Part shown: positions 33,252 to 42,470 of the stretch, piece after piece | How positions within the stretch are numbered: position 1 is the first letter of the stretch | How the letters are laid out: the number at the start of each line of letters is the position of its first letter | Source: Actinocatenispora comari | Lineage (GTDB): Bacteria > Actinomycetota > Actinomycetes > Mycobacteriales > Micromonosporaceae | Reading direction: 5' to 3' | DNA length: 64,000 bases | Assembly (NCBI RefSeq): GCF_017312725.1 | Contig: NZ_BOPO01000133.1 | Coordinates: 19,929-83,928 of the forward strand | The notes under the pieces: generated by a model | Told to the model about the DNA's origin: nothing | Databases searched by the model: none | The model's input: only the letters and a program-made list of their open reading frames with translations | Translations under genes and position numbers: made by a program

Positions 33252-34487
33252 TCACGGCTGGGCCAGGCGGTTCGCCAGCACGTCGAGGAGGTGGGGATGC
33301 AGCAGGGTGTTCCAGCCGGCGCCGGCGTCGGCGATGCGCCAGGTCCGCAGCCACAGCTCCAGCAGGTAGCAGTCCAGCACCGCGCGCTGCGCCCCGGCGT
33401 CCAGGCCGAGCATCGGCCCGTACCGGGCCAGCGCCGCCGCGGCGGCCTCGGTGGCGGCGGCCGCCGGTACCCCGTCGAGGGTCAGCGCGCGCTGGAAACC
33501 GTGGTGCGCCAGGTCGAACCCGACCGGTACGTCGGCGGCGTGGTGCTCCCAGTCCCAGGCGACCAGCCGGCCGCCGTGGGTGCCGAGGTTCCACGGCACC
33601 CAGTCGCCGTGCCAGTGCCCGAACTCCACCGCCACCTCGCCGTACCGTTCCCGCAGCGCCGCGGCGGTCCGGACCGCCCGACCGGCCCCGTCGCCACCGG
33701 CCGCCACCGCGCCGGTGGCGCCGTCGGCGAGTCCGATGAAGAACTCCGAACCGCGCAGCGGTCGGGGCCGCGTTGCCGCACCGCCGTTGCGGGCCACCGC
33801 GAGCAACTCGGTCGGGTACGGGTCGTCGGGCCGCGGCACCGCCCGCACGTCGGCCGGCAGCGGCTCGATCACCGCGATGCTGCGGTCCCGCCACTCCCCG
33901 GCGTACCGCAGCCGCGGTACGAACGGGAACCCGGCGCCGGACGGCAGCCCGGCCAGGGTCGCCGCCTCGGCCCGGACCAGCGCGCGGGTGGCACCGTTCC
34001 AGCCGATCTTCGCGTACCCGCGGGGTGCGCCGGTCGGGTCGAACAGCTGCACCGTCGGCTTGTGGTGCGGGTCCGGCGGCCGTACCCCGATCGCCGCGTG
34101 CAGCTCGCCACCGCCGAGACGCTCGGCGAGATGGTGCACCACGTACCGGTCCCGACCGTCCACATCGGACGGAATGGACACGGTCAGCGACGGCAGCACG
34201 CGGGCGGCGCCGGTGCGGGCCGCGGTGCCCAGCGCCCAGCGCAGCGCCCGGGTGCGCGGCTCGCGCAGCGCGTTGAAGCACAGCAGCGACGCCGCGGTCA
34301 CCCGGGCCGAGGTCACCGGCAACAGGAACCGGGCCCGCGCCGCGTCCGGCACCACCGCGAACCGGCCCACCGTGCGCCAGCCGTCGGCGGGTGGCTCACC
34401 CGGTACCGACACCCGCACGTCTTCGCCGGCGAACAGCGCCCGGCACACCCACCCCAGCCCGCCCGTCCCAGCGCGCGGATCGCTCAT
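33252..34487 (-). CDS. Aminoglycoside-phosphotransferase-fold kinase (APH-like)
   Basis: The product is 411 residues. The C-terminal kinase core has the Brenner motif GHWHGDWVPWNL (catalytic Asp, about residue 300) and VAWDWEHH (metal-binding Asp). An N-terminal lobe has GYAKIGWN with a candidate ATP-binding Lys. The family phosphorylates small hydroxylated substrates; lying inside a polysaccharide locus, a sugar or precursor is more likely than a drug. ATG 34487 is chosen, because the longer in-frame ATG at 34529 would overlap the divergent WecG start. Confidence 0.87.
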   Translation of the reverse strand: MSDPRAGTGGLGWVCRALFAGEDVRVSVPGEPPADGWRTVGRFAVVPDAARARFLLPVTSARVTAASLLCFNALREPRTRALRWALGTAARTGAARVLPSLTVSIPSDVDGRDRYVVHHLAERLGGGELHAAIGVRPPDPHHKPTVQLFDPTGAPRGYAKIGWNGATRALVRAEAATLAGLPSGAGFPFVPRLRYAGEWRDRSIAVIEPLPADVRAVPRPDDPYPTELLAVARNGGAATRPRPLRGSEFFIGLADGATGAVAAGGDGAGRAVRTAAALRERYGEVAVEFGHWHGDWVPWNLGTHGGRLVAWDWEHHAADVPVGFDLAHHGFQRALTLDGVPAAAATEAAAAALARYGPMLGLDAGAQRAVLDCYLLELWLRTWRIADAGAGWNTLLHPHLLDVLANRLAQP

Positions 34488-34519
34488 CCACCCATCCCTT
34501 TCGCCCCTCGGAGCACGCC

Positions 34520-35305
34520 ATGTACGCACCGCAGCGCGTCCACGTCGGCGGTACCCCGGTCGACCTGTGCGACACCGACGATCTCGTCGGCCTGACCACC
34601 CAGTGGGCCGCGACCGGACGCCGGGCGACGGTCGTCGGGGTCAACGCCCACGTCGTCAACCTCTGCGCCCGGCAGCCGGCGTTCGCGACCGCGATCGCCG
34701 CCGCGGACCTGAACTTCCCGGACGGCCAGTCCATCGTGTGGGCGGCCCGGCTGCTCGGCAACCGGCCGAAGGGCCGGGTACCGCTCACGCACGTGACGGC
34801 GCCGCTGTGCGGCGCCTGGGCCGCGGCCGGGCTGCCGGTGTTCCTGCTCGGCGGCAAGCCGGGCGTCGCCGAACGCGCCGGGCAGCGGCTGCGCGCCGAG
34901 CACGGCGTGCGGATCGCCGGCGCCCGGCACGGCTACTTCGGCCCGGCCGACGAGCCGGGTCTGCTCGCCGAGATCAACGCCAGCGGCGCCCGGATCCTGC
35001 TGGTGGGGTTGGGCAACCCGCGCCAGGAACTGTGGCTCGCCGAGCACCGCGACGCGCTCGTACCGCCGGTCGCGCTGACCTGCGGCGGCTGGCTGGACTG
35101 GACCGCCGGCGAGCGCCGCCCGTGCCCGCCGCTGGTGTACCGGTTCGGCCTGGAGTGGGCGTACCGGCTGGCGCAGGAGCCGCGCCGGCTGTTCGCCCGC
35201 TACGTGCTGGGCAACCCGCGCTTCCTCTACCACGTGGTACGGCGTGGCTCCCGCCCGCTGGCCGTCCCGGCCGCCGAGCGCCCGATGGCACGCCAGGGAT
35301 CCTGA
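34520..35305 (+). CDS. WecG/TagA/CpsF family glycosyltransferase
   Basis: The product is 261 residues. Signature segments: VVGVNAHVVNLCARQPAF, NFPDGQSIVWAARLLG (catalytic region Asp), PVFLLGGKPGVAERA, and ILLVGLGNPRQELWL with a C-terminal LEWAYRLAQEPRRLFARY. The family adds the second sugar (ManNAc-type) to the lipid carrier. It fits right after the initiating transferase encoded convergently at 35335. ATG 34520 has GGAG upstream. Confidence 0.94.
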   Translation: MYAPQRVHVGGTPVDLCDTDDLVGLTTQWAATGRRATVVGVNAHVVNLCARQPAFATAIAAADLNFPDGQSIVWAARLLGNRPKGRVPLTHVTAPLCGAWAAAGLPVFLLGGKPGVAERAGQRLRAEHGVRIAGARHGYFGPADEPGLLAEINASGARILLVGLGNPRQELWLAEHRDALVPPVALTCGGWLDWTAGERRPCPPLVYRFGLEWAYRLAQEPRRLFARYVLGNPRFLYHVVRRGSRPLAVPAAERPMARQGS

Positions 35306-35334
35306 GCCCGAACCCGGCCGGCGCCGACGATCCA

Positions 35335-36852
35335 TCAGTAGGCGCCGGAACGGCGGAGCACCGCGGTCACCGTGCGCAGCAGGATCACCAGGTCCAGCGA
35401 CAGCGACCAGTTGTCCACGTACCGCAGGTCGAGCCGCACCGCGTCGTCGAACGACAGGTCGGCCCGGCCGGAGACCTGCCACAGCCCGGTGATGCCGGGC
35501 CGTACGACCAGCCGCCGGCCCATGTCGGCGGGGTAGCGGGCGACCTCGTCCGGCAGCGGTGGGCGGGGGCCGACCAGCGACATGTGCCCGGCCAGCACGT
35601 TGAACAGCTGCGGCAGCTCGTCGACGGACAGCGCCCGCAGCACCCGGCCGGCCCGGGTGACGCGCGGATCGTCGTGCAGCTTGAACAGGACGTTGTCCGG
35701 ATCGTCGCCGCGCAGTCCGGCGAGCCGGTGCTCGGCGTCGACGTACATGGTGCGCAACTTGATCATGGTGAACGGGCGGCCGTCGCGGCCCACCCGCACC
35801 TGCCGGAACAGCGCCGGGCCCGGTGAGGTGAGCCGGATCCAGGCGATCGCGGCGGCCAGCAGCGGCCAGGTGAGCGCGAGCAGCAGCGCGGCGCCGATCC
35901 GGTCGGACAGCGCCTTGGCCAGCCGACCGGTACCGCGCAGCCGCGGGTGGGTCACCTGCAGCATCGGCAGCCCGTCCACCGGGCGCACGGTGATCCGGCC
36001 GCCGGACACGTCCATCAGCGAGTTGGCGAGGATCAGGTCGGTGTCGTCGTTCTCCACCTGCCAGGCCAGCCGCCGCACCGCCGGCCCGTCCAGCTCCGGG
36101 CAGGACAGCACGATCACCGCATCGGCCTGGGCCGCCTCGACCGCGTACGCGGCGTCGTCGAAGCTGCCGTACACCGGCAGGTCGACGTCCGGGATCACCA
36201 GGTGGCCGCCGAGCCGGTCGAGCCCGCCGTGCCGGGCCAGGTTCGCCACCGGCACGCAGGCGCCGGCGACGCTCATCCCGTGGTACCGCTCCCGGCGCAG
36301 CTGGCGGCACAGGTCGGCGACCGCGCGCACGTGCCCGACGACGACCACCCGGCGCAGCCAGCGGCCGTGCCGCCGGCCGTGGTGCAGCACCCGCCGCATC
36401 ACCATCCGGCCGAGCACGGTGCCGGGCACCGTGACGGCGAGGCTGACCACCGTGTACGCCCGGGACAGCCCCAGATCGCCGAGGTAGGCGGCGAGCGCGA
36501 CCAGCGCGACGAGCACCACCCCGGATCGGACCACGCGATCGTATTCGGCACTGCCGACGAACAGCTGTCGCCGGTCGTAGCACTGGTTCGCGGCCAGCAC
36601 GACCGGCCAGGCGATCGGCAGCGCGCCGGCCATCACCAGGTGGACCACGTTGGCGTGCAACGGAACCGCGCCGAACACCACGCCCAGCGCGGCCCAGCTG
36701 GCGAGCACCGCGACCGTCACGTCCAGGCCGACCAGCCCGACCACGTACCGGCCGACCCAGCCGTGCCCGGGACTGCGCTTGTCGGGCTTGCCCGGCGAAT
36801 CGGGCGTCGGCGGGAACGGTGCGGGTCTTGCGGTCAGAGTCTCCGCAGCCAC
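35335..36852 (-). CDS. Initiating polyprenyl-phosphate sugar phosphotransferase (WbaP/CpsE-like)
   Basis: The product is 505 residues. Four to five membrane helices (about 30-165) lead to a CoA-like Rossmann region, then a further helix (about 345-365) and the catalytic domain: LFRQVRVGRDGRPFTMIKLRTM, LSVDELPQLFNVL (Asp-Glu pair), MSLVGPRPPLPDEV, and VRPGITGLWQVSGR. It moves a hexose-1-phosphate onto undecaprenyl phosphate, the first step of the polymer pathway. GTG 36852 sits eight bases from GGAGGT (36861-36866); GTG 36855 is an alternative. It has its own promoter at 36966-36994. Confidence 0.93.
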   Translation of the reverse strand: MAAETLTARPAPFPPTPDSPGKPDKRSPGHGWVGRYVVGLVGLDVTVAVLASWAALGVVFGAVPLHANVVHLVMAGALPIAWPVVLAANQCYDRRQLFVGSAEYDRVVRSGVVLVALVALAAYLGDLGLSRAYTVVSLAVTVPGTVLGRMVMRRVLHHGRRHGRWLRRVVVVGHVRAVADLCRQLRRERYHGMSVAGACVPVANLARHGGLDRLGGHLVIPDVDLPVYGSFDDAAYAVEAAQADAVIVLSCPELDGPAVRRLAWQVENDDTDLILANSLMDVSGGRITVRPVDGLPMLQVTHPRLRGTGRLAKALSDRIGAALLLALTWPLLAAAIAWIRLTSPGPALFRQVRVGRDGRPFTMIKLRTMYVDAEHRLAGLRGDDPDNVLFKLHDDPRVTRAGRVLRALSVDELPQLFNVLAGHMSLVGPRPPLPDEVARYPADMGRRLVVRPGITGLWQVSGRADLSFDDAVRLDLRYVDNWSLSLDLVILLRTVTAVLRRSGAY

Positions 36853-36901
36853 CACGCACCACCTCCGCCGCAGTGCCGGCGACGCGCCAGCTCCAGTTGA
36901 G

Positions 36902-36959
36902 GTCCTCGAAGCCGCAGCGTCGTCGCGAAGGCGACGGGCTGGCGGGGATTTCCGAGGAC
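36902..36959 (-). promoter_or_regulatory. Folded 5' leader of the initiating transferase gene
   Basis: On the mRNA, GTCCTCG (plus 36953-36959 side) pairs with CGAGGAC (36902-36908 side), enclosing a perfect hairpin CGTCGC-CTTC-GCGACG (36921-36936). It lies between the predicted start of transcription and the ribosome site. It could be a cis-regulatory RNA or an mRNA stabiliser. Confidence 0.45.
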
Positions 36960-36965
36960 GTCTCA

Positions 36966-36994
36966 ACTTTAGAGTGAACCGTTCGTTAACCCAA
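36966..36994 (-). promoter_or_regulatory. Predicted sigma-70-type promoter for the initiating transferase
   Basis: Reading leftward, -35 TTGGGT (36989-36994) and -10 TAAAGT (36966-36971) are 17 bp apart in an AT-rich patch. The predicted transcript has about a 105-nt leader. Confidence 0.5.
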
Positions 36995-36999
36995 TCCTT

Positions 37000-37404
37000 C
37001 TGTTAGCGATCTGACCGATCGTCGTCCGGCATCCACCCAAACGCGCCATCCTGTTCCGGTGCCGCCGTTCGTTCGGTCGGCCGAGCGATCGGGCGCCCGG
37101 CGACGGGAGGGACCAACCGCGCTCTGCTTGACGCATACTCCGCGGAGCCGTCTGAAACCCGGTGTTCCCGTTCTTGTCTCGCGGCTCGGCCGGACGCCCA
37201 CGCCAACAAGGACAGGGAAGCCTGCCCACCTGTGACTGCCCGTTCCACGTCGCGGCACTCCTTGCGGCGCCCGCCCCGACCGCGAACGCCGGCGTCACCT
37301 CGCCCGTACCCGGCGGGCGGGCCCTCAACCGGCGGTTCCACGCGTACCGGGCAGAGCCGGGCGGCCACCACCTTCACCGGCGACCGGCCGTCGGCTGGTT
37401 GCGG
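37000..37404. other. Intergenic stretch without recognisable gene
   Basis: About 400 bp between the transferase promoter and the end of the GH43-like gene. Frames in either strand lack codon bias, ribosome sites and family motifs. I see no strong hairpin or repeat. Confidence 0.6.
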
Positions 37405-39426
37405 TCACGTGGGCGAGTTGGTGGGCCGTACGGCGACGGCGGGGCCGGGCAGCGTCTGCCAGTCACCCCAGCCGGAGCTCGGGGCGAGCTGGGCGCGGCT
37501 GCGGACCACGCCGTTCGGGGTGACGACGAACAGGTGGAGCCGGCCGGCGACGTCGCTGCCGAGGCCGGGTGCGCCGGCGAAGTCCCCGGTACCGAACTGT
37601 TCGGCCGCCGACCAGCTGCCGTCGCCGTTCTGCCAGCGGTGGGTGAGAATCGCCCCGCCCGGCGGCATCAGGAACGCCTCCAGCCTGCCGTCCGCGCTCG
37701 CGGCGACGGTCGGCGACGCGTCCGACCAGGACCCGAATCCGCCCCAGTCGCCCCAACCGCCGCTCGGGGTGGTCTGGGTCCGGGCGTTGACGCCGACGCC
37801 GACCGGGGCCAGTGCGAACACCGTCAGCCGGCCGTCGACGCCGCGCGCGATCGACGGCGCGGAGCCGGCCGGGGTGGGGCCGAGGGTGGCGTCCCAGTCG
37901 CTCCAGTCGCCGTTCGGGGTGTTCTGCCAGCGGTGTGCGAGGTACGCGGCGTCCGGGCCCAGCGCGACGACCTCCAGCCGGCCGTCGGCGTTGGCGGCGA
38001 CCACGGGTGGTGCGCCGGCCGGGCCGCCGAAGGTGTTCGCCGCGCCCCAGTCGCCACCCGGCGTCGTCTGCGACAGCGTGCTGATGCCGGTACCGGCGGG
38101 GTCGAGCAGGAACGCGGCCAGCCGGCCGTCGGCGTGCTGGTCCAGTGCCGGTACCGAGCCGGCCGGGATGCCGAGATCGACCCAACCGAGCCAGCTTCCG
38201 TCGGCGCGCTGGCGCCGGTGCCGCAGCGTTCCGGCGACGACGGCGAACGCCTCCAGCCGGCCGTCGGCGTTGCGGCCCAGCGCCGGTACCGCGTCGGCGG
38301 CCGGGCCGAACGGCGCCCAGTCGGTCCAGCCGGCGTCCGTCTGCTGTCGCACGATCATGCTGGAGTCGTTGCGGGACAGGGCGAACAGTGTCAGCGTGCC
38401 GGTTGCGTCGAGTGCCACCGCCGGATTCGCCGGACCTTGCCAGACCGGCGGTGTCGACCGCCACCGCAGCGGCGCGAGGTAGATCCCGTGCTCGAACGAC
38501 CCGGCGCCGGTGACCCACCAGTCGTCGCCGTCGTCGACCACCTCGGCCGCGTGTGTCGGTACGTGCCCGGCATCCTCGCCCGGTGCGAACGCGAACGGAT
38601 CGGTGCTGACGAACACGTCGGTACCGACGTAGCCGTTGCGCGGCCCGATGAACAGGTACCAGGAGTCCCCGCGCTGCAGGACGAAGGGGGACTCGGTGAC
38701 CGACGCCGACACGTCGTCGGTCGCCGCGTCGGTGAACACCGTCCGCGGTGCGCTCCAGTTCCGCAGGTCGGTGCTGGTACGGCAGGCCACGATGTGGTGT
38801 GAGTGCCAGGCGGCCAGCTCGCAGTAGTACATCACCCACTGCTCGCCGATCCGCACCACGTACGGGTCCCGCGCCACCAGGCCGCGAAACAGCGGCCCGG
38901 TCGGTACCCGGCTCCAGGTGGTGAGGTCGGTGGAGGTGGCAAGGTTGATCGCGGAGTCGTCGACCCCACCGGCCGCGTAGAACATGTGGTACGTACCGTC
39001 GTGGTACACCACGTGCGGCGCCCACAGGTGCACCTCGCCGAAGTAGTCCGGATCCGCGGTGAGCGCGTCCGGCAGGGTCGTCCACGGCCCGTGCAGGGCG
39101 GGCGCGGTGGCGTGCGCGAAGTGGATCTCCTTGGCACCGTCGGGAAACCGGCCGGGCGGTGCGGCGTCGCCGATGATGCCGAACAGGTGCCAGCTGCCGT
39201 CCTGCGCCCGGATCACGGTGTGGTCGTTGAGGTACTTCGGCGCGCCCGGAACGGATGCGTCGTAGACGTGCTCCAGGTCGCCGGCGCCCACCCAGGTGCC
39301 CGCCGGTGCGTCGTGGCTGCGCACGGCAGCACGGGTAGCGGCGGTCGCGGCGCCCGCCCGCAGCATCACCCCGGCGCCTCCGAGTCCACCCAGTACCAGC
39401 AGATTCCGGCGCGAGATCGGTGTCAT
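37405..39426 (-). CDS. Secreted GH43-like hydrolase with C-terminal PLL/tectonin-type beta-propeller
   Basis: The product is 673 residues. A twin-arginine-type signal (SRRNLLVLGGLGGAG, ending about residue 31) is followed by a five-bladed GH43-like domain (about 45-330). Candidate catalytic residues: Asp in YLNDHTVI, Asp in ARDPYVVR, and Glu in TESPFVLQ. From about 335 on, repeats with DGRLEAFAV/DGRLTVFALAP and WxxW spacing form a PLL-like propeller lectin. It probably removes terminal furanose-type or similar sugars outside the cell. It lies 40 bp downstream of the GH172 gene in one operon. Confidence 0.86.
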   Translation of the reverse strand: MTPISRRNLLVLGGLGGAGVMLRAGAATAATRAAVRSHDAPAGTWVGAGDLEHVYDASVPGAPKYLNDHTVIRAQDGSWHLFGIIGDAAPPGRFPDGAKEIHFAHATAPALHGPWTTLPDALTADPDYFGEVHLWAPHVVYHDGTYHMFYAAGGVDDSAINLATSTDLTTWSRVPTGPLFRGLVARDPYVVRIGEQWVMYYCELAAWHSHHIVACRTSTDLRNWSAPRTVFTDAATDDVSASVTESPFVLQRGDSWYLFIGPRNGYVGTDVFVSTDPFAFAPGEDAGHVPTHAAEVVDDGDDWWVTGAGSFEHGIYLAPLRWRSTPPVWQGPANPAVALDATGTLTLFALSRNDSSMIVRQQTDAGWTDWAPFGPAADAVPALGRNADGRLEAFAVVAGTLRHRRQRADGSWLGWVDLGIPAGSVPALDQHADGRLAAFLLDPAGTGISTLSQTTPGGDWGAANTFGGPAGAPPVVAANADGRLEVVALGPDAAYLAHRWQNTPNGDWSDWDATLGPTPAGSAPSIARGVDGRLTVFALAPVGVGVNARTQTTPSGGWGDWGGFGSWSDASPTVAASADGRLEAFLMPPGGAILTHRWQNGDGSWSAAEQFGTGDFAGAPGLGSDVAGRLHLFVVTPNGVVRSRAQLAPSSGWGDWQTLPGPAVAVRPTNSPT

Positions 39427-39466
39427 CCGGTGCCTCCTCGGTGGATCGGTCCGGCGCGCAGCGGGC

Positions 39467-42274
39467 TCAGCCGGAGCGGGCTGCGCCGGTGCGGGTCAGC
39501 GACAGGTAGTCGAGACCGGCGTAGTAGTTCGTCGCGGCGTCGTTCTTTCCGGTGACCGTCAGCGTCAGCGTGTGCGTGCCGGCGGTCAGGGTCTTCGTGC
39601 CGAGTGGCAACGGATCACCGACCGCGACGGACCCGGCGTGGTACCCGTCGAACGTCTCGCCGGCCGGCTCGCCGTCGACGGCGAGCGTGGTGGTCCCGTA
39701 GTCGGGCGCTTCGGTCTGCACCGCCTGCAGCGCATAGGAACCGGCGGTCGGCACCGTGAACGACACGGTCACCCCATTGCCCGCTGCGGTCGGGGTGAAC
39801 CACAGCTGCGCCGAGCCGGACCAGTGCACGCCGCAGCAGTCCGACTGCGCCACCACGCCGGCGGTACTGGACACCGGGGGCAGCAGCGACTCCGCCTCGA
39901 CCACCAGCGTGTTGCTTGCGGTGCCGGCGATCTGGGCCGAGAACGCGCCGCGGTGCCCGGCGGCGTCGACCGCCCGGATCCGGTACCAGCGGTGCTCGCC
40001 GGGCCCGCGACCGGTGTCGGCGAACGCCGGCAGTTCGGTACTGCCGAGCAGGGTGGCCGGGCCAGGCGTGAACCCGTCGGTGTCGGAGCCGTAGACCTGG
40101 TACCGCGGCTGGTACACGTCGTCGGTGGTCGCCGGCCAGGCGAGCGACACCGCGCCGGAGGCCGGCGTGGTCTGCACCCCGCCGACCCGGCCGGGTGTGG
40201 TCCGGTCGGTGAACGGCGGCACGATCGACAGCGCATGGTACGCCGCGGCGGTCCAGGAAGGCGCGCCGTCGGCCGGCGTGAGCGTGACGGTCACCGTGCT
40301 GCGGCCGGCGGTGAGCGCCGCCGGCAGCACGTACTCGTCGTCGAGCAGCCGGTGGTCGGTGTTGGCGAGCGGTTGGGTCCAGGTGCCGGCGTCGGCGCCG
40401 TCCACCGCGACCTGTACCTGCTGGTAGGCGTGCTGCTGATCGCTGGTGCGCCGCAGCCGTACGCCGGTGTTGTCCGGATCGACGGCGAGCCGGAACGACA
40501 CCGCCGTGGCGCTCGCCCGTACCGGGACGGTGAACGGGGTCGGCGTCCCGTCGTTCCCCTCGTACGTGCCGGTCAGCGGTTGCGGGCCGGCGGAATCACG
40601 GGCGTGGTAGCGGTGTGCCGCCTCGCTCGCGGCGTCGCCGACGGTGATCCGGTCGGTCCAGCGGGCGGTGCCGGTGGGCTGGCCGTACCAGAAGGCGGTG
40701 GAGCCGTAGGTGGCCGGATCGTGGTCGCCGGGGCCGTGCTCGATGCCGAACCGGATCGAGCTGCCGAACGCCGGCCCACCGCCGAGCAGCAGCCGGTAGG
40801 CGCTGGTGCAGTCGTACGCGCAGCCCGCGGTCTGCGTCTCGTGCCCGGTGTTGCCGTTGAGCGGATCGGTGTAGGTGCCGTGGTTGAAGTACCAGCCGCT
40901 CTGGTAGAAGTCCTCGGTTCCGGTGCCGTGCATGGCGGGGCTGGCGCTGCCGTCGACGTACAGCCGCTCGTCGCCTTCGAGGTAGTCGCGCAGGTTCCCG
41001 CTGGTGATCTTGCCGATCATGGTCTGGCTGACGCCGATCAGCCGGCCCCGGCCGCTGGTGTCGAGGAACGTGTGGTCGCGCCCGTCGACGGTGCCGGCGC
41101 GGTGCGCGGTGGCGCGGAAGTACCCGTCCGGTCCGCCCGGCGCGAGATCGCGCGCCCAGTGGTCGGCCGGCGCCGCGGTGACGGACACGTCGCCGCCGCG
41201 TATCGCGGTGTCCGAGGAGTTCACCAGCTGCACCGTCGCGCTCTGCCGGTACGGCATCAGCCACCAGCTGGTGAGCGTCCGCGCGTCCGGGTCGACCCCG
41301 AAGTACAACGAGCGCACCGGGTACAGCCCGAGGCCGGTGCCGAAGAACTCGCCGAGCGGGGCGTCGACCGTGCGCTCGCCGTCGAAGCTGATGCGCAGCC
41401 GGACGTGGGCGAGGATCCGGTCGGTGTGCGCGACCGCGTCCGGGTCGCCGCCGGGCGCGGTCAACTGCGGCAGGTGCAGTCGCAGCGCGGTCAGCGCGCC
41501 CGGGCCCTGCTCGGTGTCCAGGGTCGCGGTGTGGCCGGCGGCGACGTCCACGGTGTGCTGCGCCGTGCGGGCACCGGGCTGCGCCGGCTTGGGATCGGCG
41601 GTACCGGCGGCGGCCAGGGTGGTGAGGACGTCGCTCGCCCGGTCGCTCGGGTCGAACCGGGCGACATGCGCGCCGGCCGGGAACTGCCGGTAGGTCACGT
41701 GGTAGAAGAGCGGGTTCGCGTCGGTGGTCACCCGCATCGAGTGCGCGAACGGCATCGGCACGTCGATGTACACCCCGCCGGAGCTCTGGGACGCGTTGGC
41801 CACCAACGGATACACGAACGGCGCGCCGATCTTGCCGTCGACCACGTCCTGCAGTGGCGCGTGCAGCACGTCGGTACCGTCCAGCGTCACCGTGATGTTG
41901 CCGGTCCGGCTGACGTCACCGTTGTCCCGGGTGAACCAGATCGAGTCGATCTCGCCTGGTCCGGTGCGCTCGGCGATCACGCAACCGTCGCCCGTGGTGC
42001 GAAGGCACGAGTACGTGCCGTCGAAGCCGTCGCCGTTGCCGCCGGTGCGGTCGAAGCTGGAGAACTGCGCGGTGCGGCTGCCGGTCGGCAGCTCCGCCAG
42101 CCGCTCCGGATGGCGGTAGGTGTCCCAGCCGACCGGGCCGAGCTCCGCCGCGGCGTGCGGTGCGGGGTCGGCCGCGGCCGGTGCGGCGGTGGCGAGCACG
42201 GGTGCGCCGGCGCCGACGAGGACCAGCGCCGAGGCGATGGTCGCGAGGCGGCGCGACCACGGGGATGCGGACAT
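39467..42274 (-). CDS. Secreted GH172 (DUF2961) hydrolase with FnIII and C-terminal carbohydrate-binding-like domain
   Basis: The product is 935 residues. The signal peptide ends near residue 36 (AAPAAADP). The DUF2961/GH172 core spans about 45-400 and has an extension to about 480; E433 in YLEGDE and E454 in HGTGTEDFY are 21 residues apart, the spacing I recall for the catalytic pair of the family. A FnIII-like domain (about 655-770) and a jelly-roll-like binding domain (about 775-930) follow. GH172 enzymes act on furanosides (difructose anhydrides, D-arabinofuranan). ATG 42274 has GGAGGT six bases upstream. Confidence 0.87.
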   Translation of the reverse strand: MSASPWSRRLATIASALVLVGAGAPVLATAAPAAADPAPHAAAELGPVGWDTYRHPERLAELPTGSRTAQFSSFDRTGGNGDGFDGTYSCLRTTGDGCVIAERTGPGEIDSIWFTRDNGDVSRTGNITVTLDGTDVLHAPLQDVVDGKIGAPFVYPLVANASQSSGGVYIDVPMPFAHSMRVTTDANPLFYHVTYRQFPAGAHVARFDPSDRASDVLTTLAAAGTADPKPAQPGARTAQHTVDVAAGHTATLDTEQGPGALTALRLHLPQLTAPGGDPDAVAHTDRILAHVRLRISFDGERTVDAPLGEFFGTGLGLYPVRSLYFGVDPDARTLTSWWLMPYRQSATVQLVNSSDTAIRGGDVSVTAAPADHWARDLAPGGPDGYFRATAHRAGTVDGRDHTFLDTSGRGRLIGVSQTMIGKITSGNLRDYLEGDERLYVDGSASPAMHGTGTEDFYQSGWYFNHGTYTDPLNGNTGHETQTAGCAYDCTSAYRLLLGGGPAFGSSIRFGIEHGPGDHDPATYGSTAFWYGQPTGTARWTDRITVGDAASEAAHRYHARDSAGPQPLTGTYEGNDGTPTPFTVPVRASATAVSFRLAVDPDNTGVRLRRTSDQQHAYQQVQVAVDGADAGTWTQPLANTDHRLLDDEYVLPAALTAGRSTVTVTLTPADGAPSWTAAAYHALSIVPPFTDRTTPGRVGGVQTTPASGAVSLAWPATTDDVYQPRYQVYGSDTDGFTPGPATLLGSTELPAFADTGRGPGEHRWYRIRAVDAAGHRGAFSAQIAGTASNTLVVEAESLLPPVSSTAGVVAQSDCCGVHWSGSAQLWFTPTAAGNGVTVSFTVPTAGSYALQAVQTEAPDYGTTTLAVDGEPAGETFDGYHAGSVAVGDPLPLGTKTLTAGTHTLTLTVTGKNDAATNYYAGLDYLSLTRTGAARSG

Positions 42275-42331
42275 CACGAAACCTCCGAGGGGCGAACCAA
42301 GGCATCGAGGGGGCGAGGCCGGAAAGGAGGT

Positions 42332-42378
42332 GAAATCGATTTCTCGGTAAACTAGCGTTACCGCCACAAACGTGTCAA
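42332..42378 (-). promoter_or_regulatory. Promoter and LacI-type operator of the GH172 operon
   Basis: Reading leftward: -35 TTGACA (42373-42378), 18-bp spacer, -10 TAGTTT (42349-42354), then the perfect palindrome GAAATCGATTTC (42332-42343) five bases on. The same layout occurs before the ABC importer at 43767-43815. Confidence 0.85.
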
Positions 42379-42470
42379 GAGCCGATCACGGCGTGCAAAT
42401 CCGGCGCGCGGTCCAGGCTTGCGGCACCGGCCGGGCACCACGCGGCGTCACCAGTGCCGGCGCGGTCACA

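Noticed and set aside
33252..34487. Aminoglycoside resistance gene
   Set aside because: The kinase motifs are shared by many metabolic kinases, the N-terminal half does not fit known resistance enzymes, and the locus is polysaccharide-related.
37000..37404. Short open frames of about 90-125 codons on the minus strand
   Set aside because: No ribosome site, no codon bias, overlapping frames with similar Arg/Gly-rich composition; treated as noncoding.
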